Shown one piece after another: positions 17,823-26,236 of a stretch of 64,000 nucleotides of DNA. Source of the stretch: Thermoanaerobaculales bacterium (lineage in GTDB: Bacteria; Acidobacteriota; Thermoanaerobaculia; Thermoanaerobaculales; Sulfomarinibacteraceae); NCBI GenBank assembly GCA_029932545.1, contig JAOZPW010000001.1:7212-71211 (forward strand), written 5' to 3'. Each line of letters starts with the position of its first letter. The first letter of the stretch is position 1. Under the pieces are notes generated by a model that did no database searches, was not told the DNA's origin, and saw only the letters and a list, made by a program, of their open reading frames with translations. The translations under genes and the position numbers were made by a program.

Positions 17823-18587
17823 ATGTCTGAGTTTGTTCTGTCGGTTGTCATCCCAGCTTATAACGAAGCCGATCGTCTACCGAAGACACTCGAGAGCATT
17901 GACCTTTTTCTCCTTGAGGCCGAGGACCTCGGGCCGGCCGAGATCATCATCGTGGATGACGGGTCTAAAGACCGAACATCAGAGGTTGGCAATGCCTTCC
18001 AATCCTTCGGAAATACCGTCGTGCGGGTTTTTCGCCACCAAAAGAACCAGGGGAAAGGCGCTGCCGTCCGAACGGGATTCGAACATTCGAAGGGACGGCA
18101 AGTCCTCCTGTCGGACGCGGACCTTGCCGCTCCGATTGCAGGACTTCGTCGTATGACTCCGGCATACGGTGACTCGACCGTGGTCGTGGGGAGTCGAGCA
18201 GTGGACCGTGCCCTGCTCTTTGATCCTCAACCCCTCTATCGGGACCTGATGGGTCGCGCCTTCAATCTGATGGTCCGGGCTCTTCTGCTCCCGGGGATAT
18301 TTGACACACAGTGCGGCTTCAAACTCTTCCCTGGAGGGCTTGCTCGGTCGTTGGCAATGGTCCAACGGACTGATGGTTTTGCTTATGACGTTGAGTTGTT
18401 GGCATTATCCTTGTCCTGGGGTTACAGCATCGTCGAAGTAGGCGTGCCCTGGGGCCATGTTGAGGCCTCCCGAGTACAGCCGGGGAGGCATAGCGCCCAG
18501 ATGTTCCGAGATCTCCTAAGAATTTCCCTTCGGCGTTGGTCCCTCGGACTTCCACGTGAGCCGCATGAAGGGGTCTCCCTTGGCTGA
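17823..18587 (+). CDS. Glycosyltransferase family 2 (dolichyl/undecaprenyl-phosphate glycosyltransferase-like)
   Basis: The 254-residue protein has the GT-A start LSVVIPAYNEADRLPKTLES, IIIVDDGSKDRTSEV, GKGAAVRTGFEHSKG and the DxD-like motif LLSDADLAAPI. The C-terminal half has DTQCGFKLFPG and a YDVELLALSLSWG segment. This is the pattern of the DPM1/Alg5 type, which passes a sugar from a nucleotide donor to a lipid phosphate. There are no C-terminal membrane helices. The acceptor and sugar are not known. It overlaps xerC by about 23 bases. Confidence 0.88.
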   Translation: MSEFVLSVVIPAYNEADRLPKTLESIDLFLLEAEDLGPAEIIIVDDGSKDRTSEVGNAFQSFGNTVVRVFRHQKNQGKGAAVRTGFEHSKGRQVLLSDADLAAPIAGLRRMTPAYGDSTVVVGSRAVDRALLFDPQPLYRDLMGRAFNLMVRALLLPGIFDTQCGFKLFPGGLARSLAMVQRTDGFAYDVELLALSLSWGYSIVEVGVPWGHVEASRVQPGRHSAQMFRDLLRISLRRWSLGLPREPHEGVSLG

Positions 18588-19485
18588 TGCCTGGTTAAAC
18601 ACGGCCTTTCTTGAGCACCTTGAATGGGAGAGAAATCTGTCACCAGCCACCCTGAAGGCCTACCGCCGAGAGATTGCCAGGGCCGTGGGATTTTTCTCCA
18701 GCGACCTCGGTCTGAAGGACCCGTCGGGGGTCACCCCGGCATCCGTGCGCTCTTTCTTGGCTCATCTCCATGGCCTTGGGCTCAGCCCTCGATCCACCGA
18801 GCGAGCTCTGGCTGCCATAAGAACCTATTTCCGGTTTCTTGTGGTCGAGAATATTCTTTCGGCCAACCCGGCAGACACCGTGGTGCATCCTCAACGCCGG
18901 CGCCGAGCCCCTCCAGTAACTCCATTGGCCGTCATCGAGGATCTCCTGGAATCCTTTCCGCCAACCCCCGCCGGAATCAGGGATCGCACCCTGGTGGAGT
19001 TTCTCTACGGATCAGGACTCCGGGTCGGGGAACTGGTCGGTCTGGATCTCACCGATCTGCAACTCAAAGCGCGTCTCGTCCGCGTCCGAGGTAAAGGACG
19101 CAAGGAACGTATCGTGCCCTACGGTACCCAGGCCGCAGCTGCACTGAGCACCTACCTCCCCGTCAGGGCTCAGTGGAAACAGGGCGCCACGCTCTCCACC
19201 GAAGCCCTTTTCCTCAACCAACGCGGGGGACGCCTGACTGACCGGTCCGTGCGGAGAATTCTCGCGGCTGCTGTCCTCAAGACCGCGACCCAACACCAAG
19301 TGCATCCTCACGCCCTTCGGCACGCTTTTGCTACTCACCTTCTCGAGGCGGGAATGGACCTCCGGGCCATCCAGGAACTCCTGGGCCACGCATCGTTGGC
19401 AACCACCCAGATCTATACAACCGTCGACCTGGCGCACTTGATGACCGTGCATCGCAAGAGTCATCCGAGGTCCCGGAGGAAGTAG
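18565..19485 (+). CDS. xerC: Tyrosine recombinase XerC
   Basis: From the ATG at 18565 the protein has 306 residues; a GTG at 18556 would add three. It has the core-binding domain (LEHLEWERNLSPATLKAYRREI) and a catalytic domain with R in YGSGLRVGELVGL, K in VRGKGRKER, HALRHAFATHLLEAG, LLGHASLATTQIYT with the nucleophile Tyr. It lacks the integron-specific insert. XerC with XerD resolves chromosome dimers at dif and is often paired with trmFO in gene order, as here where trmFO converges on it. The ending SHPRSRRK is basic. Confidence 0.93.
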   Translation: MKGSPLADAWLNTAFLEHLEWERNLSPATLKAYRREIARAVGFFSSDLGLKDPSGVTPASVRSFLAHLHGLGLSPRSTERALAAIRTYFRFLVVENILSANPADTVVHPQRRRRAPPVTPLAVIEDLLESFPPTPAGIRDRTLVEFLYGSGLRVGELVGLDLTDLQLKARLVRVRGKGRKERIVPYGTQAAAALSTYLPVRAQWKQGATLSTEALFLNQRGGRLTDRSVRRILAAAVLKTATQHQVHPHALRHAFATHLLEAGMDLRAIQELLGHASLATTQIYTTVDLAHLMTVHRKSHPRSRRK

Positions 19486-19659
19486 GGACATCGCGCATTG
19501 CCCAAAGGGCAATCACGGCGAAGCCGTGGAGATCGCGAAGCGATCCGCGTGGGCAAAGGACCCGCGCCCAGCCCGAAGGGCTGCCGAGCCGAGAGGCTCG
19601 GACCCGCGAAGCGGGTGGCGTGGGCAGAGGACATCGCGCATTGCCCGAAGGGCAATCAC
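19486..19659. repeat. Array of eight consecutive short hairpins with GAA-type loops
   Basis: Between convergent xerC and trmFO are, in order: ATTGCCC-AAA-GGGCAAT (19497-19513), CACGGC-GAA-GCCGTG (19514-19528), GATCGC-GAA-GCGATC (19531-19545), a bulged CGCG..GGG/CCCGCG stem (19546-19566), CAGCCC-GAA-GGGCTG (19569-19583), CCGAGCC-GAGA-GGCTCGG (19584-19601), ACCCGC-GAA-GCGGGT (19602-19616) and ATTGCCC-GAA-GGGCAAT (19640-19656). A 31-base direct repeat (19486-19516 and 19629-19659, one mismatch) frames the array. Confidence 0.85.
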
Positions 19660-19663
19660 TGCT

Positions 19664-19745
19664 GTAGAGGCACGGCGTGCCGTGCCCGGGCTTTTTGGGT
19701 TGGCTCTGGTTGTTGAAACACGGGCACGGCACGCCGTGCCCCTAC
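19664..19745 (+). repeat. Dispersed 82-bp palindromic repeat, copy 1
   Basis: The ends GTAGAGGCACGGCGTGCCG and CGGCACGCCGTGCCCCTAC are inverted repeats, and each arm contains the self-complementary GGCACGGCGTGCCGTGCC. The middle carries CGGGCTTTTTGGGTTGG. A second copy, in the opposite orientation, lies at 63914-63996. The end at 19742-19745 supplies the TAG stop of trmFO. This looks like a REP/BIME-type unit. Confidence 0.85.
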
Positions 19746-21088
19746 ACACCCCACCCACCAATCAACTCCAGCGCTCTTTCGGCCTGAGCTGCCCTCCGTT
19801 CCCTCTTGGACCGGATTCGTCTCAGGTCTTCGGGGCACCGAAGGAGACCCCATGTAATGTTCGACGGTTGAAAACCTGCCGCCGGCCGCTCCGTCAAATG
19901 GCGTATGAGACCTCCCATGGCCGTTTCCGCAGGAGGCGCCTGGGGAGACTCTCCCTTGAATTCCGACGCGAGGGTTCTTCCCGCCATCAGACCTGTTGCG
20001 GCCGATTCAACATAGCCTTCGACGCCGGTCATCTGGCCGGCGACACGGATGGCCGGCTTTTGTACCAGGCGAAGCAGGGGATCGATGTGGGCCGGGGCGT
20101 TGATATAGGTGTTGCGGTGCACCATGCCAAACCGAGCAAACCGGGCCTCTTCAAGGCCGGGAATCATACGAAGGACCCTCTTCTGCTCGATCTGCTTCAG
20201 TTTGGTCTGAAATCCTACCAAATTCCAATGGTCCGCGGCCAAATCGTCCTGCCGGAGCTGAACAACGGCCCAGGGACGTATACCGGTATTGGGGTCGATC
20301 AAGCCGACCGGCTTCATCGGCCCGAACCGCAGGGTGTCCCGACCTCGTTCGGCCATCACCTCGATCGGCAAACACCCCTCGAAGAACGAGATATCCTCCT
20401 GTTCGAATTGTTTGAAATCGACCCTCTCTGCAGCCAAAAGTTGGTCAATGAAGGCCTCATACTGCTCTCGGTTCAACGGGGCGTTGAGATAGTCAGCCCC
20501 GTCTCCCTTGTCGTATCGGGAAGCCCTGAAGAGCCGGTCGTGAACCAGTGAATCTGCCGCAACGACCGGTGCCACGGCATCAAAGAAACTCAAGGCCTCC
20601 TCCCCCAACAGCGATTGCAAAGTGGCGTGAAGGCCTGGAGATGTCAGAGGTCCGGTAGAGATAATTGCCGGTCCTTGGGGAAGGTCGAGAACCTCCATTC
20701 GCTCAATCGTTATCAACGGGTGGGAGGAAATCCTCTCGCCCACCCTCTCGGAAAAGAGTGTTCTGTCGACAGCCAGGGCACCCCCAGCCGGAAGGGCGGT
20801 TTCCCGGGCACTCTTGATGATCAGTGATCCCAGACACTCCATTTCTCTCTTGAGCAACCCCACCGCGTTGCCCGGCGAGTCTCCTCGCAGGGAGTTTGAG
20901 CAGACCAGTTCGGCAAAACCATCCGTCGTGTGGACCGGCGTTGTGCGTGTTGGTCTCATTTCAAACAGGCACACAGGCAGACCCGCCTCGGCCAACTGCC
21001 ACGCAGCTTCGCAGCCCGCCAGGCCCGCACCGACAACAGGAATCGCGGCTTCGCCGGCCCTCTTTTCCCTTTCTGAAACCTCAATCAT
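19742..21088 (-). CDS. trmFO: Methylenetetrahydrofolate-tRNA-(uracil-5-)-methyltransferase TrmFO
   Basis: The 448-residue protein opens with an FAD-binding motif (PVVGAGLAGCEAAWQLAEAG) and has the family blocks FAELVCSNSLRGDSPGNAVGLL, NAPLNREQYEAF, FEGCLPIEVMAERGRDTLRFGPM, WNLVGFQTKLK and AGQMTGVEGYVESAATGL. It makes 5-methyluridine at tRNA position 54 using methylenetetrahydrofolate and FADH2. TrmFO is found in Gram-positive bacteria and several diderm phyla, but not in Gammaproteobacteria. Its start overlaps the dprA stop by four bases. The stop TAG is formed by the end of a dispersed repeat. Confidence 0.96.
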   Translation of the reverse strand: MIEVSEREKRAGEAAIPVVGAGLAGCEAAWQLAEAGLPVCLFEMRPTRTTPVHTTDGFAELVCSNSLRGDSPGNAVGLLKREMECLGSLIIKSARETALPAGGALAVDRTLFSERVGERISSHPLITIERMEVLDLPQGPAIISTGPLTSPGLHATLQSLLGEEALSFFDAVAPVVAADSLVHDRLFRASRYDKGDGADYLNAPLNREQYEAFIDQLLAAERVDFKQFEQEDISFFEGCLPIEVMAERGRDTLRFGPMKPVGLIDPNTGIRPWAVVQLRQDDLAADHWNLVGFQTKLKQIEQKRVLRMIPGLEEARFARFGMVHRNTYINAPAHIDPLLRLVQKPAIRVAGQMTGVEGYVESAATGLMAGRTLASEFKGESPQAPPAETAMGGLIRHLTERPAAGFQPSNITWGLLRCPEDLRRIRSKRERRAAQAERALELIGGWGV

Positions 21089-22116
21089 CTCCGCCTCCGA
21101 ATCAGTCCGTCCGGACCACGTTCAACGAGACCTTGTATTTCCATCTCGACGATTTTCGCTTGAACCAAATCCACGCTCTGTCCCATCCTCTCGCCCAGTT
21201 GATCCACGGAAACGGCTTCGCCAAACTCCAGGAACATCACCTCCGGGTCAATGTTCGGCATGCTGTCGGCCTCGAGACCCAAAGCATCGAGAAGATCTTT
21301 TGGGCAGGTCACCGGTTGGGCCCCGGCCCGCAACAGACCGTTGGGTCCCACCGAGACCTCGGAGAAGATGCTTCCGGGCACGGCCATGACATCTCGGCCT
21401 TCATCCAGGGCCTGTCGGGCCGTACTAAGAGCCCCGGAACGGGCGGCGGCCTCGACTACAACAACGATCGAAGCCAATCCGGCAACAATCCGGTTTCTTT
21501 CGGGAAAGTGGTGCCGCCGTGGAGGCGACCCAGGTAGATACTCGGTCAAAAGAGCGCCGGTCTCGGCAATTTGATCTGCCAGGCGGGCGTGTTCGGGCGG
21601 GTAGATCCTGTCCGGTCCGCATCCCCAGACCGCCCATGTTGTTCCTCCAACACTGAGTGCACCCTCGTGAGCCGCGGCATCCACACCTCGTGCCATACCG
21701 GAGATAATTGTGCCGCCGGCCCGGCCGACACTTTCAGCCAAAAACCTCGAAGCTTGAATGCCATAGGGTGTCGCCCGACGAGACCCCACGATCGCAACCG
21801 ACGGTCCACCACCCAATAGCCCTTTGACAAAAAGGCCCAATGGGGGGTCCGCCGTGTGGTTCAGGCCTCCAGGGTAGTCAGGCGCCTCAGAACTCATCCA
21901 CCGCCACCCGGCCCGGGAGACTCGCTCCAGAAGCTGGGGAACTGCCGACTCTTGGGTCATCCGGGCAGCATCCAGTATCGCCTTGGGCACTTTGCCGTCC
22001 AGAACATCGGCCAAGTCCTCGGCTGGGTCCCCAGCCTCGGCAACGATCCTGCGGACCTTGGCGCCCCCTCCGGCCATCAAGAGCCCCAATCGCGAAATCA
22101 TCCCACATTTTCCCAT
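21085..22116 (-). CDS. dprA: DNA-processing protein DprA
   Basis: The start is set at ATG 22116 (MGKCGMISRLGLL), preceded by GGAGG five bases upstream, giving 343 residues. A SAM-like N-terminal region is followed by the Rossmann fold with VAIVGSRRATPYGIQASRFL, SGMARGVDAAAHEGAL, TWAVWGCGPDRIYP, FPERNRIVAGLAS and EAAARSGALSTARQALDEGRDVMAVPG. A C-terminal winged helix ends VERGPDGLIRRRR. DprA loads RecA on incoming single-stranded DNA in transformation. It is co-transcribed with trmFO. Confidence 0.95.
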   Translation of the reverse strand: MGKCGMISRLGLLMAGGGAKVRRIVAEAGDPAEDLADVLDGKVPKAILDAARMTQESAVPQLLERVSRAGWRWMSSEAPDYPGGLNHTADPPLGLFVKGLLGGGPSVAIVGSRRATPYGIQASRFLAESVGRAGGTIISGMARGVDAAAHEGALSVGGTTWAVWGCGPDRIYPPEHARLADQIAETGALLTEYLPGSPPRRHHFPERNRIVAGLASIVVVVEAAARSGALSTARQALDEGRDVMAVPGSIFSEVSVGPNGLLRAGAQPVTCPKDLLDALGLEADSMPNIDPEVMFLEFGEAVSVDQLGERMGQSVDLVQAKIVEMEIQGLVERGPDGLIRRRR

Positions 22117-22212
22117 CAGCCCCTCCGTCACGAACTTCCCAATCCTAAGAGATCCGAACCCATGGTGAGAAATTCGGGGCAAAAGATTCGTCTTGCAGGG
22201 TATACTGGATCG

Positions 22213-22992
22213 GTGAAATTTAAGGTCCTTGGTTGTTTTGGTGGTGACGATCCTTCCTGTCGAATGACCTCCTTTTTAATCAATGACACCGTGGCAATTG
22301 ATGCGGGAGCCATCACACGGGCACTCGAAATCGAACAGCAACGACGGATTCGGCATGTGGTTATCACCCACACCCATAGCGACCACACGGCCACCCTCCC
22401 CTTCCTGATTGAAAATATTTTTGGCTTCGATGATGACGCCGTGACCATTTATTCGACCCGGCGCGTCCTGGCAAATGTCAAGCGCCACCTTTTCAATAAC
22501 GATACATGGCCGGATTTTAGTCGCATACCCAACCATCTCTACCCCTCGGTACGTTTTGTTGAAATCACCGCCGGTGAACCATTCACAATTGGCGGCGTAG
22601 AGGGGGGAGATCTGGAGATCACACCGATTCCGGTCAATCACATCGTGCCGACCGTCGGTTTATTGATCCGACAAGCTCAGTCTTCGATTGGCTTCACATC
22701 CGATACCGGTCCGACCGAGGAATTCTGGGAGCGGGCCAACCGGACCGAAAATTTAGAGGCGGTCATCACAGAATGTTCTTTTCCAAACCGGCTTCAGGCC
22801 ATTGCGGACATCAGCCTTCATTTAACACCAGGCACCCTTGCGGAGGAGTTGAAAAAACTCAACACCGGGCCCCTTGTGCGCCTCTACCACCTTAAGCCAC
22901 CGTATCTCGATGAAATCAGGGCGGAGTTGCAAACCACGCCGTTTTCACATCCAGTCGAGGAGCTGGAGCAGGACCGGGTCTACGATTTCTGA
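22213..22992 (+). CDS. Metallo-beta-lactamase-fold hydrolase (class II cAMP phosphodiesterase-like)
   Basis: The GTG at 22213 is chosen because the family begins with a strand like VKFKVLGCFGGDDPSC; this gives 259 residues. An in-frame ATG at 22162 is an alternative. The metal motif is HTHSDHTATLPF (HxHxDH), with further ligands in PVNHIVPTVG, FTSDTGPTEEFW and LYHLKP. This pattern is seen in class II cyclic nucleotide phosphodiesterases and related hydrolases. The substrate is not certain. It is divergent from dprA and overlaps the convergent gene at 22980-23966 by 13 bases. Confidence 0.82.
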   Translation: MKFKVLGCFGGDDPSCRMTSFLINDTVAIDAGAITRALEIEQQRRIRHVVITHTHSDHTATLPFLIENIFGFDDDAVTIYSTRRVLANVKRHLFNNDTWPDFSRIPNHLYPSVRFVEITAGEPFTIGGVEGGDLEITPIPVNHIVPTVGLLIRQAQSSIGFTSDTGPTEEFWERANRTENLEAVITECSFPNRLQAIADISLHLTPGTLAEELKKLNTGPLVRLYHLKPPYLDEIRAELQTTPFSHPVEELEQDRVYDF

Positions 22993-23966
22993 AAGGCCTG
23001 CGGGGCTAGCAGGGCCCCCAGATCAGCGTTGAGATCAAAGACCACCCGACCGCGAAGACCTGGAGCAAAAATATCGTGTTTGGGCGCAAGGGTGGCCCTC
23101 AGAACAAGATGCTCCCCTTCTTTGTGAAGACTCAGTGCTTCAAATGGAAACTGTCCTTCTATTCGATCCAGGCGCCATCCTGAGTCATGATCGGTCACCC
23201 GAAACTCGACGGTCTCTCCCAGTAAATCCTTAATGACGGCACGATCACCCACTGTTGTAGCCTCTTCCACATCGATTCTTCTCTCTAGAATGGCCGATGG
23301 GTCCCGCCACAGCACCGACGCCTCTCCCCCTTCTCGAGCCACCTCAACCGTTGTCGGTTGGGGACCATGGTCGAACATCAGCCCTTCGATCACCTCTCCA
23401 TCAACGCGTTGACCCCTGATGAGTATCTGTTCCATGCGTTCTTTGTCGACAGAGCACCGGGTCTTTGAAAACAAATCTTCAATTTCCAACACCGTATCCC
23501 GAAGGAGAAACCTGGCGGAGTCAGAGAACCACAGGAGTGTGAATTCTGGTGGCGTTTGGGAAGCGCTCGAACCTGTCTCCAGAAAAGCCTGCTGCCGGCC
23601 GGCAGCCTCCCGGCAGAGAATCCCTCCATCAAAGGTGTAGACGCCATCTGGACCGAGTTCTTCCCTGCCCAACCCCACCCGCACCGGGAGACCGGGGGCC
23701 ACAACGGTACTGCCAACCTCAAACCATGGCCACCGCACTCCAAAGGCCGTTCCCCACCGATGCGGCCCGGAGGAAACCAGGGCTATCAATTCATCGAAAG
23801 CACCAAGGCCTGAACACCACCTGGCTTCGGCAATCTCCTCCACTTTTCCCTGCTTTGGGCCGCCGATCCTCAGGGGAAAGCGCCGGGCCATCAAGGCCGC
23901 CGCCTCCGCCGCCCCCTGCCGGGGATCAATCCCAGCAGCCGATACCAGGGCAGCAACCCGGTTCAT
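22980..23966 (-). CDS. Conserved-looking protein of unknown function downstream of pdxT
   Basis: The 328-residue protein has no signal peptide or membrane segment. It looks like two alpha/beta or beta-rich halves, with an N-terminal segment AGIDPRQGAAEAAALMARRF and a central HGPQPTTVEVAREGG block. I do not recognise the family. It overlaps the pdxT stop by four bases and therefore belongs to the pdxS-pdxT transcript. A link to vitamin B6 is only positional. Codon use is like that of its neighbours. Confidence 0.7.
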   Translation of the reverse strand: MNRVAALVSAAGIDPRQGAAEAAALMARRFPLRIGGPKQGKVEEIAEARWCSGLGAFDELIALVSSGPHRWGTAFGVRWPWFEVGSTVVAPGLPVRVGLGREELGPDGVYTFDGGILCREAAGRQQAFLETGSSASQTPPEFTLLWFSDSARFLLRDTVLEIEDLFSKTRCSVDKERMEQILIRGQRVDGEVIEGLMFDHGPQPTTVEVAREGGEASVLWRDPSAILERRIDVEEATTVGDRAVIKDLLGETVEFRVTDHDSGWRLDRIEGQFPFEALSLHKEGEHLVLRATLAPKHDIFAPGLRGRVVFDLNADLGALLAPQAFQKS

Positions 23967-24559
23967 CGGCCCTGCCGTTCTATTTCCCGAAGGAAAAGTT
24001 CGTGAATCACTGTGCCCTTTCCCAGCTCTGGATGGAATGTGGCGGCCAGGATTCCCGGGGACCGAAGAAGAACCGGATCATCACCCCTCCACGCCAGGGT
24101 CTCAACGCCTTCGCCAACCCTTGTGACCCTCGGCGCCCTGATAAAAACAGCCTCGCCGGCGTTGTCTCCCTGATATTGAGGACTGAAGTGCAAGGCTTCG
24201 ACCGATGAAAAGACCTGACGACCATATGCGTTTCTTTCGATGTCAACGTCCAGGGCGCCAAGACTCTGCTGGTGGGGGGTGACCTTTTTTGCGAGGAGTA
24301 TCACTCCGGCGCAGGTTGCCAGCACCGGGAGCCCAGAGTCAATTCTCTTTCTGATCCGCACGAAAAGCTCTTGCGGTTCCATCAGGCGCAGCATTGCAGA
24401 GCTCTCGCCGCCAGGAAGCAACAAGGCGTCGACCGCCTCCAGCTCATTTGCCGTTCGGACGAGGACACTCGAGACTCCGAGCCGTCGAAAGACCCCGCGA
24501 TGCGCTTCAAACGCACCCTGAAGGGCCAGAACCCCAATTACGTGCTGATCCTTCAACAT
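23963..24559 (-). CDS. pdxT: Pyridoxal 5'-phosphate synthase glutaminase subunit PdxT
   Basis: Starting at MLKDQHVIGVLALQG the protein has 198 residues; the frame extends 20 codons further upstream. Motifs are GVLALQGAFEAH, LLLPGGESSAML (oxyanion region), the nucleophile in LATCAGVILLA and the His-Glu pair in AATFHPELG. It hydrolyses glutamine and passes ammonia to PdxS. It follows pdxS by about 146 bases. Confidence 0.94.
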   Translation of the reverse strand: MLKDQHVIGVLALQGAFEAHRGVFRRLGVSSVLVRTANELEAVDALLLPGGESSAMLRLMEPQELFVRIRKRIDSGLPVLATCAGVILLAKKVTPHQQSLGALDVDIERNAYGRQVFSSVEALHFSPQYQGDNAGEAVFIRAPRVTRVGEGVETLAWRGDDPVLLRSPGILAATFHPELGKGTVIHELFLREIERQGR

Positions 24560-24662
24560 CTTCGGAAACTCAAAGCCTGCTTTCTGGTCAGGCGCCTGCA
24601 CCCGCCACCCAAAGAACACATCAAAGGGTCCCGGTGATTTTTTTGGGCCCCTTTTATGGACA

Positions 24663-24690
24663 GATAGCCGACAGCTGATAGCCGATAGCT
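24663..24690. repeat. Two tandem 14-bp repeats
   Basis: GATAGCCGACAGCT and GATAGCCGATAGCT are adjacent and differ at one base. They sit just downstream of pdxS and are partly self-complementary (AGCTGATAGC). They probably reflect slippage. No function is suggested. Confidence 0.7.
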
Positions 24691-24704
24691 ACCATGTTCG
24701 ACTG

Positions 24705-25592
24705 TTACCATCCACGCCGGGAGAGCATTTCCTCTGTCGTGAGTTTTCCGGAATCCAAGCCTGACATCGCCTCACCCAAACCCTTTGAGATTTCCAAAAG
24801 CTTGGAGGGGTCTTGCCAATGGGTCACTGCCTGAACGATTGCCTTCGCCCGCCGGTCAGGGTCATTCGCTTTGAAAATTCCCGATCCAACGAAAACCGAC
24901 TCGGCACCCAACTCCATCACCAAAGCCGCATCTGCGGGCGTCGCAATTCCTCCCGCGGCAAAGTTGGGAACAGGAAGTCGCCCATGTTCCGCAACCCAAC
25001 AGACCCACTCATAGGGGGCCTGGATCTCTTTGGCGTAGGCCATCAGTTCATGCTGATCAAGGATCCCAAGTGTACGAATGCCCCGCTGCACGGCCCTCAT
25101 GTGCCGAACGCCTTCGACGATATCTCCGGAACCGGCTTCCCCTTTGGTTCGAATCATCGCGGCGCCTTCACCGATACGACGAAGAGCCTCGCCCAGGTTC
25201 CTGCAGCCGCAGACAAAAGGCACGTCGAACCCGTGTTTGTTGACATGGTTTTCATCGTCCGCCGGCGTCAAGACCTCACTCTCGTCGACGAAGTCGACCT
25301 CGAGAGCCTGGAGCATGCGAGCCTCGGCAATGTGCCCGATTCGACACTTTGCCATCACAGGAATCTGAACAGTTTCTTGGATTTCCTGGATCTTCTCCAG
25401 GGCGGCCATTCGTGCCACCCCGCCTTGAACCCGGATGTCGGCCGGCACGCGCTCCAACGCCATGACGGCGGCAGCGCCGGCATCCTCAGCGATCTTCGCC
25501 TGATCCGCTGTGGTGACATCCATAATCACGCCACCTTTCAGCATTTCGGCCAACCCAACCTTTATTTGGAACTTTTTATCATGGTTTTGCAT
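24705..25592 (-). CDS. pdxS: Pyridoxal 5'-phosphate synthase subunit PdxS
   Basis: The 295-residue (beta/alpha)8 protein matches PdxS along its length: [102 protein letters not shown] and [19 protein letters not shown]. It condenses ribose 5-phosphate, glyceraldehyde 3-phosphate and ammonia from PdxT into pyridoxal phosphate. The pair indicates the DXP-independent vitamin B6 pathway. Confidence 0.97.
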   Translation of the reverse strand: MQNHDKKFQIKVGLAEMLKGGVIMDVTTADQAKIAEDAGAAAVMALERVPADIRVQGGVARMAALEKIQEIQETVQIPVMAKCRIGHIAEARMLQALEVDFVDESEVLTPADDENHVNKHGFDVPFVCGCRNLGEALRRIGEGAAMIRTKGEAGSGDIVEGVRHMRAVQRGIRTLGILDQHELMAYAKEIQAPYEWVCWVAEHGRLPVPNFAAGGIATPADAALVMELGAESVFVGSGIFKANDPDRRAKAIVQAVTHWQDPSKLLEISKGLGEAMSGLDSGKLTTEEMLSRRGW

Positions 25593-25642
25593 TACACCCT
25601 CCGAACCGCCGCATTGTACACCCTAGAGGTCCGGCCGGACCT

Positions 25643-26236
25643 CTAGACATGCATACCGGATTCGTTTTTTGTTTGTGGCGTCACCCCTGGTTTTCGGCGC
25701 AACCGGAGAAGGGACACCGTGTTGACAACGATGTGGGCAGCAGCAGCGGCCGGATACCCCCACTGTTCAAAAACTAGACCGAACGCCAAGCCAAGAACCA
25801 GTGCAATCACCGGCCACGCCCAAAGACGACGGTCCGGAACGATGTGCAACAGGGCGAAGAGAACCGCAGCAGCCACCAACCCAATCCACGGCTGAAGCAG
25901 GGCTCTGATCAATGCCTCTTCAGCCAGGCCGGAAAAGACCGCGACCGCCACAGCATCAAAGAAGCTCCAGCCCTGGACCATGTCGGCCTGCCATCGCTCG
26001 AGGTCTTTGACGATTGGGACGAAGAGCAGGACCCCCATGAAGGCCAGAGCGACCCCTCCAGCAACAACGCCGGCGCCGAGCGACTCTATCCACGGTGTCC
26101 GGGGCAGCAGCGCCGTCATTGGTCCTTGGCCCCTGAAGAATAATCCGACCGCAGCCACGACCGCCAGAACACCCTCCTGGTGCAGCAGCGCCGTAGCCCG
26201 TATTGGCACGGGATCAACGGTGAATGATCGTGTCAC
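25643..26236 (-). CDS. CPBP-family intramembrane protease-like protein
   Basis: The 197-residue protein has about five membrane segments. The family signature is [15 protein letters not shown] (EExxxR) followed by ALLHI with the conserved His, and HIVVNTV with the second His/Asn motif. CPBP (CAAX protease and bacteriocin-processing) members cleave within membranes, although substrates are mostly unknown. Its start overlaps the gyrA stop by four bases, placing it at the end of the dnaA-gyrA operon. Confidence 0.85.
   Translation of the reverse strand: MTRSFTVDPVPIRATALLHQEGVLAVVAAVGLFFRGQGPMTALLPRTPWIESLGAGVVAGGVALAFMGVLLFVPIVKDLERWQADMVQGWSFFDAVAVAVFSGLAEEALIRALLQPWIGLVAAAVLFALLHIVPDRRLWAWPVIALVLGLAFGLVFEQWGYPAAAAAHIVVNTVSLLRLRRKPGVTPQTKNESGMHV

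Noticed and set aside
18549..18562. Possible third parS (TTCCACGTGAG) at the end of the glycosyltransferase gene
   Set aside because: Only the CACGTG core and a few neighbours match; the flanking arms do not pair as in parS.
19486..19659. CRISPR array
   Set aside because: The repeated pieces are different short hairpins, not one direct repeat with regular spacers, and no cas genes are near.
21856..22212. Extended N-terminus of the metallo-beta-lactamase-fold protein
   Set aside because: The extension is antisense to dprA and the family begins at the VKFKVLGC strand.
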